Positions 1-6,408 of a DNA stretch of 7,788 nt are shown here, piece after piece; position 1 is the stretch's first letter, and each line of letters begins with the position of its first letter. The translations under genes and the position numbers were made by a program. The stretch covers positions 1 to 7,788 of the forward strand of contig JAJSAJ010000154.1 in the NCBI GenBank assembly GCA_024274855.1, read 5' to 3'. Below the pieces are notes generated by a model. The model was not told where the DNA came from. It made no database searches and saw only the letters and a list, made by a program, of their open reading frames with translations. This stretch comes from Planctomycetota bacterium. GTDB lineage: Bacteria > Planctomycetota > Planctomycetia > Pirellulales > Pirellulaceae.

Positions 1-1031
1 ACCTCAATAGCGCCCGACTCGATCTCTGCATGCCTGCCTTGCGTAATTCGGCCAAGTAAGTGTTTGGTCAACGCTGGAATGTCCTCCCGACGATTCCGCA
101 ATGGCGGCACACGCAGTCGCAACACGTCTAGCCGGTAATAGAGGTCCTGGCGAAACGTCCCCTCACTGATCTTGTCCAGAAGGTTCACTTTCGTCGACGC
201 GATGATGCGAACATTCGCTCGAATCGGCTTGGCCCCCCCAACACGCTCAAACACCTTCTCCTCAATCACGCGAAGTAACTTGGCCTGCTGCTGAAGTGGT
301 ATATCGTCGACATCGTCCAGGTAGATCGTGCCCCCCTCTGCCATCTCGAAGCGACCCAGACGGTGACGTTCGGCCCCCGTAAATGCCCCTTCTTCGTGCC
401 CATACAGCTCGCTTTCGATCAGTGCCGGCGCGAGAAGCGTGCAGCCGACCTTCGTGCAAGGATGTGAACTTCGATGCGATTGAGCGTGGATGACAGATGC
501 AATCAGGTCCTTTCCCACACCCGTCTCGCCGTGAATCAAGACGTTGGCGTCCGTCTTCGCGGCAATCCGAACCATCCGCTTCACCCGAGCTATCTCCGCG
601 GACCCGCCGATAATCTGCTTGTCGATATCGAGCCGTGACGGTTGAAATTCCGACATCGACGACACGGTACCACGCTGCTGTTGGATCTCATTCAACAGCT
701 TCATCAGTTTTTCTGCGCGGATCGGCTTCCTTAAAAAGTCATAAGCGCCATACTTAACAGCATTTACAGCATCAGGAATCGACCCGTTGGAACTGATCAT
801 CACGACATGCGCATCGGACTGAAGACCCGATTTAATGCGCTGAAGCAACTCGAGTCCATCAATGCCGGGTGTGTACCGATCCGTGAACACCAAATCAAAC
901 TGTTCAAGCTGCATGCATTCAACGGCCTGCGGCCCATCCTTGGCCGTCTGCAACTGGTGGCCATGCGCAACCAGCTTGTCCGCCAAATTGGCGCGTTTGA
1001 CTTTCTCGTGATCAACAACCAGGATTCTCAT
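1..1031 (-). CDS. NtrC-family sigma-54-dependent response regulator, partial (C-terminus beyond left edge)
   Basis: The minus-strand frame is open from ATG 1029-1031 to the window edge, giving 343 residues. Residues 1-115 form a receiver domain: start MRILVVD, probable phospho-acceptor Asp51 in the segment FTDRYTPG, Ser80 at the end of beta-4 and Lys102 in RKPI. A linker leads to a sigma-54 AAA+ domain with Walker A GETGVGKD (168-175), the sigma-54-contacting GAFTGA loop (215-220), Walker B IYLDDVDD (236-243) and the arginine-finger segment FRQDLYYRL (293-301). From family knowledge it would be phosphorylated by a histidine kinase and would remodel RNA polymerase-sigma-54 at target promoters in the cytoplasm. 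The DNA-binding HTH and stop codon are missing from the window. Two oddities: His8 replaces the second acidic residue of the usual DD pair, and Asp240 replaces the usual Walker B Glu. No partner kinase is visible. I see no strong Shine-Dalgarno; the start was chosen because the receiver beta-1 strand begins right there. Confidence 0.93.
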   Translation of the reverse strand, partial: MRILVVDHEKVKRANLADKLVAHGHQLQTAKDGPQAVECMQLEQFDLVFTDRYTPGIDGLELLQRIKSGLQSDAHVVMISSNGSIPDAVNAVKYGAYDFLRKPIRAEKLMKLLNEIQQQRGTVSSMSEFQPSRLDIDKQIIGGSAEIARVKRMVRIAAKTDANVLIHGETGVGKDLIASVIHAQSHRSSHPCTKVGCTLLAPALIESELYGHEEGAFTGAERHRLGRFEMAEGGTIYLDDVDDIPLQQQAKLLRVIEEKVFERVGGAKPIRANVRIIASTKVNLLDKISEGTFRQDLYYRLDVLRLRVPPLRNRREDIPALTKHLLGRITQGRHAEIESGAIE

Positions 1032-1078
1032 GCTCGGCACTGCTCGTGCGACTCTCGCCGCTACCCTGTACAAAAACC

Positions 1079-1108
1079 TTCACAACCAACCTAAGCACCC
1101 CCGATACT
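1079..1108 (+). promoter_or_regulatory. Possible sigma-70-type promoter in front of the structured region
   Basis: TTCACA at 1079-1084 matches 5 of 6 positions of the -35 consensus. GATACT at 1103-1108 matches 4 of 6 of the -10 consensus, and the spacer is 18 nt. The predicted start, at about 1114-1116, falls on the first base of the hairpin beginning at 1115. This coincidence is the main support; matches of this quality also occur by chance. Confidence 0.25.
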
Positions 1109-1148
1109 CGCTGTGGGTGCGGCTTTCCTCATTGGCTGCGCCCAGGTG

Positions 1149-1302
1149 CCCAAAGGCGACCTTGATCGTAAGCTGGTCCAGCAGCAGGCAAACAGGTCCC
1201 CGTCTGCAGTTCCAGACATCTTGCCGCATCTTGGATTATCCCAAGTCCCGCTCGGCAAGCGGGACCTACCCGGACCATCTTGTGATCAAGGCCCCCAAAG
1301 GC
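1149..1302. repeat. Imperfect terminal inverted repeats flanked by a 9-bp direct repeat (MITE-like)
   Basis: The segment 1158-1293 begins and ends with 22-nt arms that match at 18 of 22 positions as an inverted repeat. It is bordered on both sides by CCCAAAGGC (1149-1157 and 1294-1302), which looks like a target-site duplication. There is no coding sequence inside. An alternative reading is that the right CCCAAA is simply the loop of a 6-bp hairpin AAGGCC/GGCCTT (1288-1305), in which case the direct repeat is coincidental. Confidence 0.35.
1245..1265. repeat. Perfect 8-bp inverted repeat GTCCCGCT/AGCGGGAC
   Basis: The arms at 1245-1252 and 1258-1265 pair perfectly around a 5-nt loop CGGCA. 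It is mutually exclusive with the P2 and P4 helices of the larger fold, so it is an alternative local structure. No T-run follows on either strand, so I do not call it a terminator. Confidence 0.6.
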
Positions 1303-1457
1303 CTTCGTTGCGGAATCGTGACCCCGCACGTGGGCAGCAATCTGCCTTGGTGGTCGTATCCAACCGGGGCTTTCCTCATTCTAGTAGAGCCCCCGTTGCT
1401 TTCCAGGGACCAACCCCCGGTCGAGGCATGGTTCCGGAGTGAATTCACCCCACGTCA

Positions 1458-1540
1458 GGGCGAGGCTTCCGCCGAGCCGTTTTGGCCAACAAAACAAGAG
1501 GCTCAGCAGGCGTTTCGCCCTCCCGCAGGCGCTTCGCCCT
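1458..1540. repeat. Palindromic element with tandem GCAGGCGYTTCGCCCT units
   Basis: The arms 1458-1478 and 1500-1520 form a 21-position imperfect inverted repeat (15 Watson-Crick, 3 G-U on the plus strand). A second hairpin, GTTTTG/CAAAAC (1479-1484/1490-1495), sits in the loop. The right arm runs into a tandem pair with a 19-nt period, copies at 1506-1521 and 1525-1540, differing by one base. This style of GGCGAGGC...GCCGAGCC palindrome is, to my recollection, common between genes in planctomycetes. No reading frame here looks coding. Confidence 0.6.
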
Positions 1541-1798
1541 TCCGGAAACGCTGCTTCTCCGGGTCTTGAGACAACGCCTAGCAATACTGAGGGGTAGGTA
1601 GTCAATAATCCAATGAGGAGAGTTGCGAAGAGCCAGTCCGGCCCCAGCGATTGGCACGCTATCTCGTCGATTCTTTGAGAAAACCGGCGATCTTCCTTGC
1701 GTGGCCCATACCGCACCGGGTATCAATGTAGTACGTGTGGATACGCTGGACTGCCACTTCAGACACGTCAGCCACATTCGTCCGTCCAGAACCATAAT
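1541..1798. other. Gene-free leader before the URO-D gene
   Basis: No convincing gene is present. Short frames with ATG 1613 (21 codons) and TTG 1623 (88 codons) lack family features; the second runs into the URO-D gene in another frame. A TGGCACG at 1652-1658 resembles half of a sigma-54 promoter but lacks the -12 GC. I see no clear promoter or riboswitch. Confidence 0.4.
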
Positions 1799-1802
1799 GG
1801 AG
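1799..1802 (+). promoter_or_regulatory. Ribosome binding site GGAG for the URO-D gene
   Basis: GGAG lies 11 nt before ATG 1814, a slightly long spacing. It supports ATG 1814 over the upstream in-frame start at 1697, whose extra 39 residues look like translated leader. A further in-frame ATG at 1850 is possible but has no better site. Confidence 0.45.
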
Positions 1803-1813
1803 TCAATTGCCCC

Positions 1814-3280
1814 ATGGCCACATCCGCATCTTCGGCAGCTGCCACCGATATGGAAGCCCTTTATCAACAACGTTTGGCCCGTTATGTGACGGCCATGCGC
1901 AACGAAAAACCGGACATGATTCCTATCCGGCCTTTTGTGGCTGAATTTACCGGCACTTATGCGGGTTACGACTGCCAACAACTGGCCCACGACTATAATC
2001 AGGCGTTCGACGCGGCCTGCCGGTGCGCGGCCGATTTCGATTGGGATGCCGTGGTCGCGAACATGGTCTACGTCTGGACGGGATTGGCTCAAGTCATCGG
2101 CTTGAACTACTTCGGTATTCCGGGAATCGACGTACCGCCGCATCACGGCTTCCAATACCGGGAACCGCCCGAGGAAGAAGCGTTCATGCGCCCGGAGGAA
2201 TACGATCAGCTGATCGAAGACCCTACCGGTTATCTGTTGAACGTCTGGCTGCCCCGGGTCGCAAGGCCCGTTCAACGCCCTGGCGAACCGGTCACTCTGG
2301 AACATAACCTGTCGTTCCTCAAGGGGGGGATGGCCATGTTGCAGTACTTTTCTGGATTCCCCAGTCAGATCAATCGCCTTCGAACCGAATCCGGCACGGT
2401 TTCGGCCATTGCAGGGATCTTCAAAGCACCGATGGACATTATCGCCGACAAGTTGCGAGGTTACTTCGGGCTGGTCACGGACTTGATGGAGCGTCCGGAG
2501 AAGGTCATGGCGGCATGTGAAGCCCTGATGCCCTTTCTGTACAATGTGGCCACCACGACGGCCGACCCGGACAAGAATGTACCGATCGGATACTGGATGC
2601 ATCGAGGCTGTGTCCCGTTTGTCACACCCGACCAGTTCGACAATATCTACTGGCCCACCGTCAAGCCAATCATCGAGGAACTGTGGGCGGACGGGCATCA
2701 GACGCTGTTTTACGCGGAGGGCAACTGGGACTACCACTTGGAACGTTTTGCCGAGCTTCCGGACTTGAGCATTGTTTACCATGTTGACCAGGGCGACATC
2801 TTCAAGGTCCACGAGGCACTTGGCGGCAAGTTCTGTCTTAGCGGTGGGATCCCGAACTATTTGCTCGCCTTCAGCTCGCCCGAAGAAGTTCGCGAATGTT
2901 GCAAGAAGGTGATCGACGGCGTGGCGCGCGACGGCGGTTACATTATGGATGCCAGTGCGATTATGCAAAACGATTCACGTGTCGAAAACGTTCGTGCCAT
3001 GACCGACTTCACACGGCAGCACGGCGGCTATGCTGACGGGCACAGTACGGCGGGACCTCCGGTCGGCAAATCAACGTTCGTGCGTGACGATCCGAATCGC
3101 CAATCGCGCATGCCGAGCCCGCCGCCTGGCGCAATGCCACCGGGCAGCGTCGTTCCATGGCAGCGCGAGGCTAAACGATATACGGAGTTCACGGGAGATG
3201 TCGAGCTTGTGAAGAGCATCTGGGACGGCATCGACGGATTTGCCAACATGTACATTTGGCAAATTCTGCTCTCCTTTTGA
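1814..3280 (+). CDS. URO-D-superfamily protein (uroporphyrinogen decarboxylase/methyltransferase-like), not HemE
   Basis: The product has 488 residues and no signal peptide or membrane segment, so it is cytoplasmic. The C-terminal half follows the URO-D (PF01208) pattern of a TIM-barrel: FYAEGNW (299-305), the VYHVDQGDIFKVHEALGGKF-type strand-helix (321-340), LSGGIPNYLLAFSSPEEV (342-359), and GGYIMDAS (374-381) followed by ENVRAM (391-396). These correspond to the family's FHSDGN, GNVDP and TPEEV, and GGYIL...EN blocks. The HemE N-terminal RQAGR motif is absent and the length exceeds the usual 340-360, so a role in haem synthesis is unlikely. The HxC...C zinc ligands of MtaA/CmuA-type corrinoid methyltransferases are not conserved either: Tyr300 and Glu302 stand where His and Cys are expected. 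A Pro-rich insert (about 412-450) precedes the C-terminus. The substrate is unknown. It is divergent from the regulator gene and convergent with the transporter gene. Confidence 0.85.
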   Translation: MATSASSAAATDMEALYQQRLARYVTAMRNEKPDMIPIRPFVAEFTGTYAGYDCQQLAHDYNQAFDAACRCAADFDWDAVVANMVYVWTGLAQVIGLNYFGIPGIDVPPHHGFQYREPPEEEAFMRPEEYDQLIEDPTGYLLNVWLPRVARPVQRPGEPVTLEHNLSFLKGGMAMLQYFSGFPSQINRLRTESGTVSAIAGIFKAPMDIIADKLRGYFGLVTDLMERPEKVMAACEALMPFLYNVATTTADPDKNVPIGYWMHRGCVPFVTPDQFDNIYWPTVKPIIEELWADGHQTLFYAEGNWDYHLERFAELPDLSIVYHVDQGDIFKVHEALGGKFCLSGGIPNYLLAFSSPEEVRECCKKVIDGVARDGGYIMDASAIMQNDSRVENVRAMTDFTRQHGGYADGHSTAGPPVGKSTFVRDDPNRQSRMPSPPPGAMPPGSVVPWQREAKRYTEFTGDVELVKSIWDGIDGFANMYIWQILLSF

Positions 3281-3315
3281 GCTGGATTCTTTGATCCGGT
3301 CCGGCGCGAGAAACG

Positions 3316-4635
3316 TCATTCGCGAACCAGAACGGTCTGAGAGTGCGATTCCATTTGGGATGACGCGCGCGGGCTTGCCGCCTTGATCTGCCCCTCGCGA
3401 TATTTCTCGACGCGGTTGGGAATCTCGACCAAGGCCGTGTAACCGGCCATCGCCATAATCAGTGCAAAGCCAACGCCGGCCGCGACGTTCAGCAGTGGGC
3501 CATTTTTCAAGTCCCCCATGACGTCGCCCCGCGATGTCAGCCACCACAAGACACCGGCTACCAACGGCGCGGCAAGGACCGTGGCTGCTTGTGCGGCGAC
3601 AATCGCCGGCACGGGGTTCCATCCCGTCTTGATCACCAACATTGCCACGCACATTCCCGTCAACAGCACGGCCAGCGTGAAAACACGTGGCCCCAGATCC
3701 TCGGGCTTGCTGCCAAAGCCCAGCCCGTCGGATAGAATGAACCCACCGATCATGGAGTTGACTAGAAAAGACGAGTACGCGGCCGAAAAAAGCCCCAAAC
3801 AGAACAACGCTCGCCCCTTTTCCCCGAACAGGGGCCGCAGTTGCTCGCCAACGTCCCCCACACTCCCCAAATGCTGACCTCGCAACACCGTGGCAGCCGT
3901 GACCATGATCATCATCGTAATCAATGCCATGATTACCGCCCCGATCCGGGCGTCCCTCAATCCGTCTTCGAGCTGCTCGGTTCGCCATCCTTTTTGTCGC
4001 ACCAAGTAGACTTGAAAGAAGGCGGCTGAGATGACAAATGTCGTCCCAACCAAACCCAATACGGAAACATCCAATTGGGACTCCGCACCCGGAACAAACC
4101 CCCCCAAGACACTCGTCAATCGCGGCCGTGCAAAAAGTAGATTGGTCAAGAACGATAACAGCATCAATGCGACAAATGCCATCATCAGCCGCTCCACGGC
4201 TCGGTATAAGTTCCGAAACCCAAAAAGAAATGCAATCGACAGCCCGTTGAACACGACGATGACGTAGTCGAATTGAACGTAAGTCTGAAATGCCGAGTGA
4301 ACGCCCAAGTTGTTCCCGAATTGATAGGCGGCCGAAATCAGAAAAACGCTGACACCAATCAAAACGGCCAGCCACCGTCCCGCACGAACGGTAATCAGAG
4401 TGCCTGGAGCCGCTCCGGCGACAACACCCAAGCGAGCCCCTAGCGTCATGTAAACCAACATGAATACGGCAGTGACCACAACAACCCACAACATCCCGTA
4501 TCCATACGTGGCACCGACTTTCGAACTGGTCAAGATGCTTCCAGGTCCGATCACAACACAGGCAATGATCAAACCAGGGCCAATTCGAGAAAACCACGGG
4601 CGTTTTCGGGATGGGCGACTCTCTGGATCGGACAC
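3316..4635 (-). CDS. Nramp-family (SLC11-like) membrane transporter with altered metal site
   Basis: The product has 439 residues and about 11 hydrophobic segments (roughly 19-36, 47-66, 87-107, 122-141, 147-168, 190-212, 230-250, 280-301, 315-336, 344-366, 381-405), matching the 11-helix Nramp core in the inner membrane. The N-terminus aligns with Nramp TM1-TM2: IGPG (18-21), then KVGATYGYGMLW (39-50), like the family's QAGAxYGYxLLW. However, the TM1 metal motif DPGN reads GPGS (30-33), and the TM6 motif GATVMPH reads GTTFVIS (197-203). The metal-coordinating Asp, Asn and Met are therefore all missing. Canonical members import Mn2+ or Fe2+ with protons; this one probably carries something else or works differently. 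It starts with GTG at 4633-4635, supported by a strong SD. It lies 60 nt downstream of the malic enzyme gene on the same strand, so the two are likely co-transcribed. Confidence 0.9.
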   Translation of the reverse strand: MSDPESRPSRKRPWFSRIGPGLIIACVVIGPGSILTSSKVGATYGYGMLWVVVVTAVFMLVYMTLGARLGVVAGAAPGTLITVRAGRWLAVLIGVSVFLISAAYQFGNNLGVHSAFQTYVQFDYVIVVFNGLSIAFLFGFRNLYRAVERLMMAFVALMLLSFLTNLLFARPRLTSVLGGFVPGAESQLDVSVLGLVGTTFVISAAFFQVYLVRQKGWRTEQLEDGLRDARIGAVIMALITMMIMVTAATVLRGQHLGSVGDVGEQLRPLFGEKGRALFCLGLFSAAYSSFLVNSMIGGFILSDGLGFGSKPEDLGPRVFTLAVLLTGMCVAMLVIKTGWNPVPAIVAAQAATVLAAPLVAGVLWWLTSRGDVMGDLKNGPLLNVAAGVGFALIMAMAGYTALVEIPNRVEKYREGQIKAASPRASSQMESHSQTVLVRE

Positions 4636-4642
4636 GCTAATG

Positions 4643-4649
4643 CACCTCT
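4643..4649 (-). promoter_or_regulatory. Shine-Dalgarno AGAGGTG deciding the GTG start of the transporter
   Basis: On the minus strand AGAGGTG ends 7 nt before GTG 4635 (the AGAGG core ends 9 nt before it). No in-frame ATG is better placed, so the GTG start is well supported. Confidence 0.7.
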
Positions 4650-4695
4650 ACGCAAGAATGAAGAACAGCATTCAATCCGGCCGTTGGCTGCCAAT

Positions 4696-6393
4696 CTACT
4701 TGTTCTGGTACACGTACGGCCGGTATTCTGGAAACCACATGGCCTGATCAACCAGCTGTTCAACCGTGTCGTCCGGAATCAGGCGGCCTACACCATCGGT
4801 ACGGGCCTGGCGTATCACGGCAATTGCGATGCGCCGACTGACGTCACGGAGGTTTGCCTGGTCCGGGTAGACCGCGCCCGCTCGTAGTCGTTCCGGCTCA
4901 ACACATTCAACCAATGTCCGAGCGGCCACCAGGAACATCTGATCGGTGACTTCGTGAGATTGCGAAACGATGCACCCAAGTCCCACTCCAGGAAAAATAT
5001 AGACGTTGTTTCCCTGTCCGAACACATGCGTTTTTCCATCGTATTCGACCGGCGAAAAAGGACTTCCCGTCGCAACAATCGCTCGGCCCTCGGTCCATTG
5101 GATCGCCTCCGCCGGCGTACACTCAGCCTTCGATGTCGGATTGCTCAACGGCATGATCACCGGTCGTTGGACGTGTTTGGCCATCTCGCGGATGATCGGC
5201 TCGGAAAAATGTCCGGCTTGAGCTGTTGTTCCGATCAACACAGTCGGCTTCACCTTCCGGACGATGTCGAGCAGCTGGTAGTTCGTGCCTTCAAATCCAT
5301 AAGCGGCCAAACCCGCTTCGTTCAGAGCGAAGTTCAGTTTATGAGGATCCTTGATCGATCGGCCATGATAGACGAGTCCATGGCGATCAACAAACACTTG
5401 AGCTTGGTGAATGTGCTGTTTGTCCTTCAAATCCTCCTCCATCGCAACACGAATCAGGCGAGCGATTCCGACGCCCGCCGCACCGGCTCCCGCATAGACA
5501 ATGCGTTGCTCGGACATCGGTTGTCCCGTGATGCGCATTGCGGCAAGAATCCCCGCCAAGGCGACCGCTGCCGTTCCTTGAATGTCATCATTGAAGCTCG
5601 GCAAGCGTTTGCGATATCGGTCCAAGACGCTGACCGCAATATTCTTGTGGAAATCCTCCCATTGCAGCAACGCACGAGGAAATACTCGTTTAACCCCCTC
5701 GACAAACAGCTCGATGAACTCGTCATATGCCGCACCACGCAACCGTCGATGCGGCCAACCGATATAGTAAGGATCGTCCAGCAATGCGAGGTTGTTTGTC
5801 CCAACATCCAAACTGACCGGTAAACAGTGCGACGGATGAATTCCCGCGGCAGCCGAGTAAAGAGCCAGCTTTCCAAGTGGAATTCCCATCCCCCCGGCCC
5901 CCTGGTCTCCCAGGCCAAGGATCCGTTCGTTGTCCGTGGCAACAATCAGCCGAATGTCTTTGTGCGCAACGTTGCTTAGCACGTCAGAAATGCGATGCGT
6001 GTCGTCCGGTGTAATCCAGATACCGCGAGGACGCCGAAAAATATGGCTGAATTCCTGACAGGCTCGCCCGACCGTTGGGGTGTACACAATCGGCAACATC
6101 TCACTTAGATGCTCGACCAGCAACCGATAAAAGAGTATCTGGTTCCGATCTTCCAATGCCGCCAGGCCGATGTACTTTTCCAAGTCATCGCTCTTGGCTC
6201 GCAAATGCTCAAGTTCCAAAGACAGCTGTTCGTTGATTCCCATTTCACACGGCGGCAGCAATCCACGCAATTTGAGCTGTACGCGCTCATCCTGAGAAAA
6301 AGCTGCATCCTTGTTCAATACGGGATTCTGAAGCAATTGAGCCCCTCGTTGAGCAACCATCATTGGTTCCGGCTGAGCTGTCGAGCGAGACAT
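4696..6393 (-). CDS. maeA: NAD-type malic enzyme (malate dehydrogenase, oxaloacetate-decarboxylating)
   Basis: Cytoplasmic enzyme converting L-malate and NAD+ to pyruvate, CO2 and NADH with Mn2+ or Mg2+. The 565 residues match the long, eukaryote/MaeA-type malic enzymes. Visible motifs: YTPTVG with the general acid Tyr104 (human ME2 Tyr112), GLGDQGAGGMGIPLGK ending in catalytic Lys175 (ME2 Lys183), LPVSLDVGTNN (191-201), metal ligands Glu246-Asp247 in QWEDF and Asp270 in FNDDIQGT, Rossmann motif YAGAGAAGVG (300-309), PLSNPTS (415-421), and GNNVYIFPG (461-469). All catalytic residues are intact. NAD rather than NADP preference is inferred from overall type only. Start: ATG 6393 is preceded in frame by GTG 6396, and both lie within range of the GGAGG site. 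The stop is TAG 4696-4698. The Nramp-like gene follows after 60 nt, suggesting an operon. Confidence 0.95.
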   Translation of the reverse strand: MSRSTAQPEPMMVAQRGAQLLQNPVLNKDAAFSQDERVQLKLRGLLPPCEMGINEQLSLELEHLRAKSDDLEKYIGLAALEDRNQILFYRLLVEHLSEMLPIVYTPTVGRACQEFSHIFRRPRGIWITPDDTHRISDVLSNVAHKDIRLIVATDNERILGLGDQGAGGMGIPLGKLALYSAAAGIHPSHCLPVSLDVGTNNLALLDDPYYIGWPHRRLRGAAYDEFIELFVEGVKRVFPRALLQWEDFHKNIAVSVLDRYRKRLPSFNDDIQGTAAVALAGILAAMRITGQPMSEQRIVYAGAGAAGVGIARLIRVAMEEDLKDKQHIHQAQVFVDRHGLVYHGRSIKDPHKLNFALNEAGLAAYGFEGTNYQLLDIVRKVKPTVLIGTTAQAGHFSEPIIREMAKHVQRPVIMPLSNPTSKAECTPAEAIQWTEGRAIVATGSPFSPVEYDGKTHVFGQGNNVYIFPGVGLGCIVSQSHEVTDQMFLVAARTLVECVEPERLRAGAVYPDQANLRDVSRRIAIAVIRQARTDGVGRLIPDDTVEQLVDQAMWFPEYRPYVYQNK

Positions 6394-6403
6394 CACGATT
6401 CAT

Positions 6404-6408
6404 CCTCC
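6404..6408 (-). promoter_or_regulatory. Shine-Dalgarno GGAGG of the malic enzyme gene
   Basis: A perfect GGAGG on the minus strand lies 7 nt from GTG 6396 and 10 nt from ATG 6393. It fixes the start region but does not choose between the two adjacent codons. Confidence 0.75.

Larger units (their letters stand above)
1121..1380 (+). repeat. Dispersed 13-bp direct repeat GGCTTTCCTCATT (1121-1133 and 1368-1380)
   Basis: Two identical 13-mers lie 247 nt apart. Each spans the right side of a left stem arm and the loop of a local hairpin (stems 1115-1122/1136-1143 and 1366-1371/1388-1393). The pyrimidine-rich UUCCUC in the loops is complementary to SD-like GAGGAA. The identity and shared placement are directly visible; any function is inference. 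Confidence 0.6.
1115..1393 (+). ncRNA. Candidate structured RNA region (nested inverted repeats), unrecognised
   Basis: A non-coding run of mutually compatible inverted repeats. Hairpin A pairs 1115-1122 with 1136-1143 (8 pairs, two G-U) and has CTTTCCTCATT in its loop. The central domain has P1 1160-1179/1272-1291 (20 positions: 17 Watson-Crick, 2 G-U, 1 mismatch). P1 encloses P2 1194-1200/1261-1267 (7 bp), which encloses P3 1202-1206/1213-1217 (5 bp) and P4 1220-1226/1253-1259 (7 bp) capped by P5 1230-1234/1241-1245. Smaller hairpins follow at 1309-1313/1324-1328 and 1333-1337/1342-1346. Hairpin B pairs 1366-1371 with 1388-1393 and repeats TTCCTCATT in its loop. The G-U pairs in P1 and hairpin A exist only if the plus strand is transcribed. 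I recognise no known RNA family. It could instead be a REP- or MITE-like palindromic insertion. No poly-U terminator is visible at the end. Confidence 0.35.

Noticed and set aside
1129..1395. RNase P-like GAGGAAAG on the minus strand
   Set aside because: The GAGGAAAG string occurs twice but is not followed by the conserved RNase P core, and no matching 3' ACAGAA block or CAGGUAAC element is present.
1113..1442. Plus-strand 109-codon frame starting near a lipobox-like LIGC
   Set aside because: From its only start codon, GTG 1113, there is no charged n-region and the hydrophobic stretch is too short; the rest is low-complexity Pro/Arg/Gln and coincides with the inverted repeats.
1630..1650. 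Possible B12 box of a cobalamin riboswitch before the URO-D gene
   Set aside because: Only AGCCAG matches the box; the remaining conserved positions and the expected surrounding helices are missing.
1651..1670. Sigma-54 promoter candidate TTGGCACG
   Set aside because: The -24 half is good, but at the required spacing the -12 GC is absent (CG is found).
1445..2968. 507-codon minus-strand open frame opposite the URO-D gene
   Set aside because: It is the codon-bias shadow of a gene with clear family motifs on the plus strand; the antisense product shows no domain and also runs through the palindromic repeat region.
3281..3315. Bidirectional terminator between the convergent URO-D and transporter genes
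   Set aside because: Only a 4-bp GGAT/ATCC stem and no T-run on either side; 35 nt is too little to support a call.
3071..4597. 508-codon minus-strand open frame overlapping the transporter and URO-D genes
   Set aside because: Its product is Cys/Arg/Ser/His-rich without a domain, and it lies over the transporter gene on the same strand in another frame, where the hydrophobic Nramp frame is clearly the real one.
4684..4694. Palindrome TTGGCTGCCAA between the malic enzyme and transporter genes
   Set aside because: Eleven bases with a central mismatch, no T-run and a single occurrence; too short to call an operator or terminator.
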